64,000 nt of DNA from Oleoguttula mirabilis (taxonomy: Eukaryota > Ascomycota > Dothideomycetes > Mycosphaerellales > Teratosphaeriaceae), in NCBI GenBank assembly GCA_035135055.1, contig JAVFHQ010000001.1, forward strand, positions 806,001 through 870,000, in the 5' to 3' direction. Made by a program: the position numbers and the translations under genes. Shown piece after piece: positions 1-9,647 of this stretch (within the stretch, counting starts at the first letter, position 1; each line of letters begins with the position of its first letter). Below the pieces are notes generated by a model, which was given only the letters and a program-made list of their open reading frames with translations, made no database searches and was not told the origin of the DNA.

Positions 1-1171
1 AGTTGATGATGGGATCATTGTCCAGGTCGAATGTGTTGATGTTGAAGGGCAAGTGAGGGTGTTGAGCTTGTGGGTGGAGAGTGGGTGTTGGGTCCAGAGT
101 GTAGCTGTGGAGCGCAGCTTCCTCGGCGGGTTCATGTGATGCCATGGCGTTCGTGTTGACCGGCGCCACTTGCGGCGACGCCTCTGCTCGCCGCTTCGCA
201 GGCTGCGACATGTCAGTGGATGTAACGCTCACGTGCCACATGGCTGGACCCACTCTGCGCTCGTCGATACTGGTCTTGCGCACCCGCCTCTGTACGTAAT
301 CGAACTCGTGATTGGCTCGGCTCTGTTCCAAGGGCGAGACGGAAGGTGCGGAGGCACGTGCGACCGACAACTCGTCTGCTTGTAGGCGTTGGTGTTGCTT
401 GATCGGGATGGCCGAAAGCATGGCCGTGGCGGCAGAGAGGTCCGGCTCAGCTGCGCTGGTTGCGGAGGGTGTTGGGGAGACGCCGGCAGGGGTGCCCATG
501 GAGGAAGGCACAATGAAGTCGTCGAGGTTTATTCCGTCATGCTTGCTCTTGTTCGCTTGCTCGGACGACTTGCGCAGCTGGGCAATCCCACTGGGCGTGT
601 TCGGGCCTACGTTGCGTGCGATGAGGCTGTAAGAAGCAGGTCAGCATCGCAATCCTTCCAGCACGACCGACGCACCATCGCCGTACCCTTGCCGCTCCAG
701 CTCTTTGCGACGCAAGTTCATCGACATCATGCGCCACGTGAGGTTCTCCAAGCGCTCCGAATTGGGCAACTGGCCCTTGGTCTTGTGATACAGCTTCCAT
801 ATCTGCGCGCCAAGTGGATCCTTCTTCTGCATCTCTTCGGGGCTCGGCAGGCCCGGCGTGCTCGCATCGTCCTTCCAGGAGTCGAGGAAGGAGTCACGCA
901 GCAGGCCCCGCCGAGCCGTGCCCTCGGACGGTGAGAGGTCCAGCTTGCTCTCGAGCGTGCTGAGCGTGCTTGCCGACGTCAGCGACTGGATGGCCGACGA
1001 CGAGCCGGAGGTGTCGTCGCTGAAGTGGCCCGGCGGAAAGCGCACATGCTGCGGCGACGAGGCGCTGTGCGAGATGTCGAACTCGGCGCTGTCGAGTCCA
1101 ATGGCGGAGGAAGCGTCGAGGGAGTCGTCCGAGGGCAACTCAGACGTGCGCATGTCGACCCCACGTCCCAT
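1..1171 (-). CDS. areA: AreA/Nit2-like GATA factor, N-terminal part
   Basis: N-terminal ~370 codons of a GATA-type nitrogen regulator; the 3' part, including the expected zinc finger, lies left of the window. Exon 1 (1171-687) encodes a Ser/Asp-rich start and, at residues ~118-161, the DUF1752 signature of AreA proteins (PLGAQIWKLYHKTKGQLP, then ENLTWRMMSMNLRR). A 60 bp intron (627-686, GTACGG...TTACAG) joins a Gly codon to exon 2. That exon continues open to base 1 with further AreA-type blocks: SGIAQLRKSS, NLDDFIVPSS, YVQRRVRKTSIDERR and FDLDNDPIIN. In Aspergillus and Neurospora this family activates nitrogen-catabolic genes from the nucleus when preferred nitrogen is absent. The ATG at 1171 is the first in frame; an upstream coding exon cannot be excluded because the 5' region is long. 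The zinc finger itself is not seen. Confidence 0.9.
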
Positions 1172-4100
1172 GTCTCAAACCCAGTCAATCACTTGCGCCT
1201 CGGCGGCCTCTGGCACGGTATCGTGCGGACGTCCGGCGTCTCTTCTCCTCGGCGCGGACTAGAATGTCTGGTCGTGTCGCACGTGAGGACCATGAGCAGG
1301 TGTTATAAATGTTGGGGTGCCTTCCATGGAGGCTTGGAGGTAGCGTAGTATAATGCAAGGCCTCTGGCAGGTGCGCCGCTATCAGTACAAGCGCAGAGTT
1401 GGCCACCGGCACAACCCACCTGGCACCCACTACAGTCTCCCGCAGCCTGCTAGCTATTCTACACTGTAATTGTTCGGCTTGGCCAATAGCGGCCCGCGTT
1501 GCGCAGCAGCTACACGGCGAGCCCTCAAGGCTCACGCCTCACACAGCACAGCCGGTTGTAGCTCGGCCTGAGATGGATCATGGCAGGCCCACCTAGCACC
1601 TGGCACCTGGCACCAGGGCTTCCCGACCCGCGCTCAGCGCGTGGGATGTTGGATGCAGACACCCCACCAGCTCGGACCACGAGTCCAATTAAACGCAGCA
1701 ACGCTGCCTCTTGCGTATTTGTGCAGTCGCCAAGCGCATGCCTGCACATAATCTACCGTTATTCCCACGCGGAGGCGTCGATGCTCCGCTTGCTTTTCTC
1801 CCTCCATCCTTTCTGCGCCCGGTGATGATCAAGCATCACCTCATCGAACATATCGCAGCCTTCGAGAAGCATGAGGCCGCATAGACGAAACTTGGGTCGA
1901 ACCGCCGAGGCTCAAGGGTCGAGATCGGTTAGTAGGTTGAACCCTACTACAACGCGCGGGTCAAATCGGAGTAGAGATGTTCAGGGTTCGACGCTGGGCT
2001 GCTGGGGTGACACCTGTAGGCGCCTCTAAAACCTTGCCGCAAGTTGCCGGTGCACTGGGTGCAGCTCTTTAGCCTGTTTTGCTGTTTCTAAACTTCTTTT
2101 AAAGCCCCGGACCCTTCTTTTGACGAGGGGACTCATGGAGTCAGGGGAGCTCGTGGAGTCGTGCTGTTGTGAACGTGTGGATGCGCGTGGGTCTAGGACT
2201 TCATTGCTTGTGGGGGTATATGCAACTAACTGCGCGGCTTCAATCAAACCCCCCAGCAAGAACCTTCGCCTGTTCGTTGAACGTTCACACTTGAGTCGCA
2301 AACGTGCGGAATCTGCGGATACCGCAAAACGCATCCGATCGCAGGCGGCAGAGCGGCAGAAGATGTAACTGAACAGCGGAGGTGAGGCCGTGGCCGTGTC
2401 TCATCTTCGAAATTCACGACTACGTCGAGTCGTCGACCCTGGAGGCTTCTTACCTCACCGCGGTGTCAATATAGTAGTGGCAACCTTCCTGGAGCTGGCA
2501 TACCAAGCGACATGCCCGACTACATCCAGGTTGTTTCGGAGACAAGGGCTCGTTGGCTGTGAGGGCTCCCATGGGACCGCGTGACCCTTGCCTTGGGGAT
2601 GTCACTGTATCAGCCTCATCAGGGACGCATGGAGGTAAATGAACAAATTCGAACTCAACTGTAGGTGAGAGGCTTGAGCATTATTGCGGAAGGAGCGCCG
2701 CCTGACCGTGGACTCGTGGAGCCACCAAGGCGAGCGGTGGCAGGCAGTCTTCGTAGTTTGGCCTCCTCCAGGTAGTGATAGGCATTCCACACCGCCTGTA
2801 GAGGATGCACACGAGAGACCGTATATAAAACCACGGTTACCAGCATCCGCGGTCCAGCCTCAACGAGTCACCAGTGTGCGTTTCTCTAGCCAAGATGGCA
2901 AGATGGGCCTGATTAGGCCGGACCGGAACCGCCCTCTATGCATCAGGAGCCTAGGGACGAGCTTGTTCTGACCTGCATTGAAATTGTGGCGACAGTCGCG
3001 AGGGCGGCGACTCGTGTTGGTGGATTATTCCTCAAAAGTCCACCGCGCGCGCGGCGGAAGGAACGGGGCCTCTAGGCTCTCAGTTCACGCGACTCAGGTC
3101 CCCGGAGTCAGAGGCTCTAGAGTCCAAAGCCTCGCGTTGCAAGTTGCAGACCGAACAGCGACGTCTTCCACGCCTATACTGTCAGCAGTTTGGAGTCGCC
3201 CCGTTCCATATCCCGCTTACATACTCATGGTGCCGTCCCAAAGACGCTTGTGTGTCCAAACTCCAAAGCCCAAATCCGCAAGTCGAAGTCGAGATCTGAC
3301 ACTTGGCGGGGCGCTCTCACATGCTGCATTCCTAAAAGCGTGCAGGCCCGGGATGGGTCCAATGAAATTCAAAGTGAAGGGGATCCCACCGGTTCCCACG
3401 GACCACCGCGTGGCAAGAGCGCGTCGGGACATCTCAACAGTGGAGTCAACTGTCATGGCGGACCCCAAACTGTGTGGGGTGCTGTCATGTCAGCATTTGC
3501 AGCAACAACTTCCAGGACCTCAGCGCCGGCCATTGTTGTCCAGGATTCATGTAAGAAGTCGCGTGTGACTTGCCCCAGCGTGCCTCACTGCCTGTCCGGA
3601 ACGACGGCTGACCGCTGCACTGGCTGCAGGCGTAGTACTGTGGACAGTGAGATGGTGCCTCGATGCGTGCGTCAAGCTGTACGGAGGTGGATCACGGAGA
3701 CGGAGTCACGGAGGAGAAAGCTGCGCAGGCCAATGATAGGCCAACTCACTCGTGGCGGACCGTGGAGAGGCGGGATACGGGAGGTGCGCCAGCAATATCT
3801 AGCGCGGTTGCCAGGCAGCTTCTGGCATCCGATCTGCCTCGAGAGTCGAACAGTCGAACTTCCGAGCGCGGCGATGACTGCAGAGAGCAAGATGTCCGCC
3901 ACCGCGAGGTAACCCTCGAGTCTCGGCGCAGTGGATGCCTCAGCGCAGTCACGATGTGCTGCATTCCTGCTTGCGACGGAGTGTTTGGAACTTCGGCATC
4001 TGCCAGTCTTTGAGTGAAGGAGGTACCGTGTGTAAAAGCCGAACGGCTGGTGCTCTGTGTCGCTTCGAGAATCAAAAATCGCGAGGTCTTGCAGCAAATT

Positions 4101-5033
4101 ATCAGGATCTGAGCCGAGTATGGAACAGCATTTCGTGGCACCGGGACGACAGCGCCTACTTATGCCAATCGCTCACGAACGTCTATCTACTATCGGTATC
4201 ACATCATCTATCACATCTCCCGACCCAGATAGCTCAGACCGTACCCCGATAAGGCGTCTGCGAATCGGTGCGCTCCGGATACGCCTTACACCCAGTACCT
4301 GCACGACATCCGGTGGCACTTGCCTGAAGGTTGCTCTCCGCAGTGGCTTGTCAGTCTCGCCGCTCTTGCGTGCTCCATGTCGCGATAAACCTCGGGGGCA
4401 TGTGCCGCATGTCGTGCAGGGCCACCAAAGTTCAAACAAGACGGTACGTATACAACCCGCCGCCCGTGATAGGCAGGCACAAGAGATGGCGCGATCGTTA
4501 TCATGTCCCGCCGCACTGGTTATAGGACACAGACCAGGGGTTCGGTTACCACGATTGCAACATTTCAATGGCATCATACCTCCAGTCCGGTGGTACCATT
4601 CGAAGGTGAGTAAGCAAGGCCGTGGCACACTTAGGCGGCAGACTATCAACAGCACAGCAGCTGCCCGTAGATCAGTAGTTGGACAGAGTGAGAACAAGGC
4701 ATAGCAGGCACTAGCATATAGTGACCTTTTCGATAACGGACTTCTGCAACCCAGCCATCGCCCATCAAGGTTGAATGGTCGGCGCGGAATATACCACCCC
4801 GGCAGGATATGGACATTGTCGATCTATCATGTTCTATCTACTCGGGTTGACATTCAGCTACTCATACCGGTCTCGACAACGACACTGCACGTTTGTGCCA
4901 GTCGCGCTTCACAGCTTTGAAGAGCTGCCATTCCTACCACGTAGCAGCCAGTCAGTTAGATGCCCAAGACCTCTATGATGACCTGAGAAGAGTTCGTCAG
5001 ACGACTCGAAGAAATAGGGTGAGGAGACAGAAC
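1172..5033. promoter_or_regulatory. Long gene-free region upstream of the AreA-like gene
   Basis: 3.9 kb with no convincing gene. Open frames of up to ~215 codons exist on both strands but overlap one another, lack recognisable domains and look like GC-driven noise. The AreA-like gene reads left from 1171 and the dienelactone hydrolase also reads left and ends at 5034. The stretch therefore contains the AreA-like promoter and 5' UTR and, at its right end, the 3' region of the hydrolase gene. The notable content is a dense run of HGATAR motifs between 4099 and 4839, described separately. Short oddities include CACCTGGCACCTGGCACC at about 1595-1615. Confidence 0.6.
4099..4839. promoter_or_regulatory. 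Cluster of HGATAR (GATA-factor) motifs
   Basis: Reading both strands I count 13 matches to HGATAR in about 740 bp, starting near 4099, 4183, 4190, 4208, 4227, 4247, 4383, 4468, 4498, 4643, 4731, 4824 and 4834. For random sequence of equal base composition about two would be expected. Fungal GATA factors of the AreA family bind HGATAR, and areA is known to be autogenously regulated in Aspergillus. Because the nearest downstream gene in the leftward direction is the AreA-like gene, a distal autoregulatory region is a reasonable inference, though the cluster is ~3 kb from the start codon and also lies just 3' of the hydrolase gene. Confidence 0.45.
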
Positions 5034-5842
5034 TCACATATGCTCGTGGAAGAAGTTCAAAAGTAACTGATACGCCCTCTCATACTCCTTCTTCACATTC
5101 GCATCGTTGAGATCGCCGCGCGCAGCCATGAAGCCGTGGACCTGGTCTGGGAACCACTCCACTACATTCTTGGTCTTGATGTTGGCCTGCCACTTCTCTA
5201 CGTCCTCCTTCGGCTCGTCCTTGCTCGGCAGCATTGCGAACGGAATCGTGATGCCGGAAGCATCCTTCGCGTCAATCATAGCTGGATGGCAAGCCGCAGC
5301 AGCCTTCCACGGGGTGTCCTTCTGCGATGAAAGGTTCACGATCTTCCCGCCCCAGCAGAACCCGACGACGCCCCACTCCTTGATGTTGGCGCGCTCTGAC
5401 TGGATCTGTTCAAGAACCTTTGGGATGCGCTCGAGGGTCTTTGGTGGTGCCGCGGATGTCTTGAAGAACCTGTATATGTGTGTCAGAACCGCACAGGTGG
5501 CACTCAGATATGGGTCTGGACCTACTCTCCAAGCTTCTTGCCCTTCTCTTCGTTGTCCGGTGGGTACCAGGAGATGTCCGCAGGCTTGCCGTCGAAGAAG
5601 TCTGGCATGAACACCTGATACTGGTGATCCTTGTCCGCATGCGCGAGGATATCGGCGCCTTGCAGCGTCTGCGGGAAGAAGCCAAAGATGTCGTAGACGA
5701 TGAGAAGGGCGGACTTGGCATTGCTAGGTCCTGTTGCGTACGTCTTCATGCCATCGATCGTAATGTAGTCGCCCTTGGCTTTGTAGCCTTCCGACACGAC
5801 CGGCGGGACGGTGCAACATGCCTTCGACTGTGTGGAGGCCAT
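5034..5842 (-). CDS. Dienelactone hydrolase family protein
   Basis: Alpha/beta-hydrolase of the dienelactone hydrolase family, cytosolic enzymes that cleave dienelactones or related ester substrates. Two exons are joined across a 56 bp intron (5470-5525; GTAGGT donor, ATACAG acceptor), completing a Glu codon. The family triad is visible: nucleophile Cys in GFCWGGK, Asp in PSKDEPKED, and His in DQVHGFMAARG near the C-terminus. I chose the ATG at 5842 (MASTQSK) because it has A at -3 and the mature family start follows directly. An in-frame ATG at 6022 would add 60 residues (MPRTATTRTLEV...) rich in Arg/Thr that could be a mitochondrial presequence or simply 5' UTR. With the short start the protein is about 250 aa, the usual family size. 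Substrate cannot be predicted. Confidence 0.88.
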
Positions 5843-6022
5843 GGTTGCTAGTGGTCTGCGTGTGGTAGAAATGTACTTGGGAGGCGTGTATGCTGTGGCT
5901 CGCAGTCGAAGAGCTGTTCTGAAGACTAAAGTGGTGTGCTTGACCAGATGAGATGGAGCGATTGGTAGGAGAATCATGGCTCCAATGACTTCAAGAGTGC
6001 GTGTCGTTGCCGTCCTCGGCAT

Positions 6023-8474
6023 AAGGTAGCATCATTATTGGAGCGCTCCCTCCACGTTTGCCCAATTACAGTGATCTTCCTACATCATGCGCGACTTCCC
6101 TCCTCTGGTTTGACAATCGCGCAACCTTCAAGCCGCGGACTGGACAAAAGCGCGGCCCATGGATTGGTTCCCTACTTGCTTACGACGGTCTGTCAAATGA
6201 GAATTGGATCATCGATCTCACAGGCAGTCAACGTGATAATACGTTCAGTCCTGTGTAGTGGGGGTATTGTTTCAATGACGTCGGCAAATAGAGGGGGTGC
6301 AATGTGGAGATGAATATATACATCCGCCTGTCTACTCTCAGGTAACATCTACTTCGAGGGCACCGCCAAGTCTTGTGAGAGCCTCTACCTTAGCTGCTTG
6401 CAAGCCAACGCAATTTACACGGGATATCCCTTTCCATATATCGCGACCGGCTTTCTGTAAGGCGCCGGACATGAGGTCCAACGAGTTGCTGATCCAAACC
6501 ATACCGTTATGGACTCAGATGCATCACGTGGCAGTACTAATAGAGAACAATGACCGACAATTGACAATGCCCTTGGCTGTGTATGAGAATCGGGAAACCC
6601 TTCCAATTTGGAGGTAGGTACTTGAGATCGAGGTGATCCCATCAGCAAAGGTGCCGCCAGCTTCGTAAGGTATGCAAGCCTGGCTCTGGCGTATATTCAG
6701 TCACCCAAGCAACACATACTGCGCGACCATCGTGGGAGCCTCGCCTCATGCACATTTACATCCGTGTTAGGATATTGCCAGGCTCATGCTCAGGTTGCAT
6801 AGTCCTAAGCGATACGAAACACCGAGAAAGCAAGAGAGCCATTGCTCCCAACGCGACCGCCACTCTGGCCGTTGCGATGGCCACACCCAGTAACTAGGAA
6901 GCTTCCACTGGTATAAGTCGCAGATACTCAGAGGTAACCACCAAGAGGGCATGATTCCGCAATGCCAAGACCGATGTTGTGTTTCGGGGTCATGAACCAG
7001 GTCGAGCGTCCATAGTCGGTAGCCCGAACTTCCCGAAATGCTCCAACTTAACCTTGTCCATTTTGAACACCCTTTGGCTTGGCGTGTCGGTAATCAGGGT
7101 GCTCCGCTCAGAAGAGGTTGCGCTGCCGGCTTGCTTCGCACAAGCGTACCTCCTGTAAAACCGGTACCAGCCTGCCATTTTTCAATCGACGATGTCGACA
7201 ACTTCGTCTCCCGGACCAGTGTATTGAGGGTGCGCGGATGACCATGTGTGAAGACCGCTGTAGCGCAGTCCATCTGCTCGTAGATGCTGACCAGCGCCTC
7301 GAGATCAAGGCGTCCGCCAGGCGCGTCAGCTCCAGTGAACGGACGAGCACGTACGAATAGGCTGTATTTCTCCTCAGGGGGTCCAAAGCGTATAGTGTCA
7401 ACCGTAGACTTGTCGCATTCCAGACCAAGGAGGCATATGTCATGTAGGCTGCCGCCGTTGACGTTTGTCACGCCCATACCTGCTGGTGGCGGGATACTAC
7501 GCTGCACCATCCGCCCCAGTTGGGCCGTAATCAATCACCTCGACTCTTCCGACATTGCCGCGCAATCTGCGATCAGCATATTGCCCATCACAGCTCCATG
7601 AAGGTGTACGCCGTACCATTGCACGAAAGCGCAGTATATCGTGGGCACGAGTACAGTGGCATGCTTGGTCACAAGTTGCGTGCTGGCGGCCGCGGCCAGG
7701 TCTGTGTTTCGGACATGTTTGACGCACATGCTGGGAGCTAAGAAGAAGAGGAGCATCCGGGTGTTTGGTCAAAGTCGGCGCAAGAGCTTCGTCGCCAGTA
7801 CAGTACACTTCAGTACCGTGGGTAGACGGCGAGGCGGCGTTGCGTGAATGGGAGGTCCGTCGGACGATGGCTCCTTCGAAGCTGCTCCCATCTTCGTACA
7901 CTGGCACCAGTCTAGGTTGGAGAGCGATGCAGTGCTTGTAGCAGATCTACATCGCACTTGGCCAGTACGTTATGTGGTCGGCATGTTATGGTGCGATACG
8001 CGGGAGGCAGGTGTCTCTGGCAAGAAGTCAAGGACCTGGTCATGGGCATTGGCTGCTAAGGTAGCTGACATCGGTGGCGGATTTGAGACGCCAATTGATG
8101 GACCATTGCTTCGATTAATGTGTCAAATTCACCACCACTCCCCAAGATTGCCCGTGCAATTAGTGGAGGGTTGGCAGTTTAATGGCACACCCGCTCAGGT
8201 CGCGGCTTGGCGGGAGCTGTCATGCCGCATTGGCGTCAAAAGCATGTAACTGGTCAATCAGGCACAGCTTCGACAAACTTCCAGGCCAAGTCCGGACGCC
8301 TCTACTCGGGCAATTGAACAGTCATATTTGCTTGGATACCGAGACCCGAAACCAATTCAGCTCCTCGTGCCGCTTCCAGCCAGGAGTACCAACTGCGTGC
8401 GGTGTACCAGCGTGCGCCTAGCTCCTCCACCACCTCCACCACTCCCCCCAACAACCCCCCCAACACCGCCCACC
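6023..8474. other. Gene-poor stretch with possible decayed coding sequence
   Basis: 2.45 kb between the hydrolase and vma4 with no intact gene. On the minus strand one reading frame from 7957 down to 7094 is largely open but broken by stops near 7769 and 7535. Its 146-codon piece 7094-7534 reads like protein (GGSLHDICLLGLECD, FVRARPFTGADAPGGRLDL). Around 6767-6952 another minus frame gives a hydrophobic stretch (VAIATARVAVALGAMALLL) consistent with a membrane segment. I do not recognise a family, so a degenerate gene is possible but unproven. The right end holds the C-rich promoter/leader of vma4 (CCACC-type repeats at 8420-8473). Confidence 0.35.
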
Positions 8475-9313
8475 ATGTCGCAAATCCACGCCATGTCCGA
8501 CGACCAGGTCAACACGGAGCTGCGCAAGATGACCGCCTTCATCCGGCAAGAAGCGCTGGAGAAGGCGCGCGAGATCCAGCTCAAGGCCGACGAGGAATTC
8601 TCGATCGAGAAGTCCAAGCTGGTGCGCTCCGAGACCAGCCGCATCGACGCCGAGTACACGAAGAAGAACACGCAGGCCGGCATGTCGCAGCAGATCACCA
8701 AGTCGACGCTGGCCAACAAGACGCGCCTGCGCATCCTGTCGGCCAAGCAGGAGCTGCTGGACGGGCTGTTCGAGGATGCGGGCAAGCAGTTGGCGGACAA
8801 GGGCAAGAAGGGCGGGCAGGAGGTGCTGAAGGGGCTGATTCTGGAGGGGCTGTATGCGCTGAATGAGAAGAAGGTGACGCTGAGGTGTCGGAAGAAGGAC
8901 GATGAGGCGGTGAAGAAGGCGGCCGAGGCGGCGAGGGCGGAGTACAAGAAGACGATGAAGGGGCGGGAGGTGGAGATCGTGGTGGATGATAAGGATCGGC
9001 TGCCGGAGGGGTCGTGAGTACACCCTTGCACCTACACCCTCTGCTTCCACGTTGCCCAGTGTGAGCGCAGGCTCGCTTTCGACACGCTGGGCACAGGGGA
9101 GGGCCATGAGACTTGCGTAATACTTCTACTCGGAGACCGCGCTAACTTACCGCTTTTGGCAGATCCGGCGGCGTAACCATCACCAACGGCACCGGCAAGA
9201 TCGACATTAACAACACCTTTGACGAGCGCCTCAAGCTGCTCGAGACGGACGCGCTGCCCAGCGTGCGGACGACGCTGTTCGGCGAGAACAAGAACCGGCG
9301 GTTCAAGGACTAG
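8475..9313 (+). CDS. vma4: V-type proton ATPase subunit E
   Basis: Peripheral-stalk subunit E of the vacuolar H+-ATPase V1 sector, which links the catalytic head to the membrane part and is needed for vacuolar acidification. Two exons (8475-9013 and 9163-9313) are split by a 149 bp intron (GTGAGT...TTGGCAG) and give 229 aa, the normal family length. The N-terminus (DDQVNTELRKMTAFIRQEA, then EKAREIQLKADEEF) is the family's long charged helix. The middle carries NKTRLRILSAKQELLD. The C-terminal exon ends with the globular-domain tail DERLKLLETDALPSVRTTLF. The ATG at 8475 sits in CCACC-ATG context and matches the family start; an in-frame extension upstream to 8328 is leader. A second Met follows seven codons later. 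Typical constitutive housekeeping gene. Confidence 0.96.
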
Positions 9314-9647
9314 ATCTGAGCGTGGCGCCTTAATTTGCTCATGTCAAGATGAGGCAAGTGTGCACCATTCAGGCTGGAGTGGGTGCCTATGCCAGCAGCG
9401 GGCGCTGCAGCGAGCGATTCTACTGCAGACGGATGACTCGACTCAACAGCGCGTGTATGTACGCACGCGGTGGTTGAAGTAGCCCGGCAGCTAGTCCAAC
9501 TCTGCAGCGAGGGCAAGTGGTGGTGGGGGGCCGTGTGTATATACTTGATCGTTTGCGATGGCGTTTCAGCTAAGCTAGATATGTTTGCCAGTGCGTGCAT
9601 TGAGCGTGCAGCGAGCGCGCATCGAGCGTGCATTTCCCGAACCATAC
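9314..9647. other. Convergent 3' intergenic region
   Basis: 334 bp between the converging ends of vma4 (+) and the PHD-finger gene (-). It holds only 3' UTR-type sequence; I see no additional gene or clear repeat. Confidence 0.6.

Noticed and set aside
1890..2000. tRNA-like GGTTCGA stretches
   Set aside because: Could not fold a cloverleaf with proper acceptor stem, anticodon and T-loop spacing.
4057..4704. 215-codon plus frame and overlapping 174-codon minus frame
   Set aside because: Mutually overlapping, no domain, no typical composition; they fall in the GATA-motif region.
8357..9107. Two minus-strand frames of ~225-229 codons
   Set aside because: Antisense to vma4; sequence is repetitive Leu/Arg/His or Ser/Phe of shadow type.
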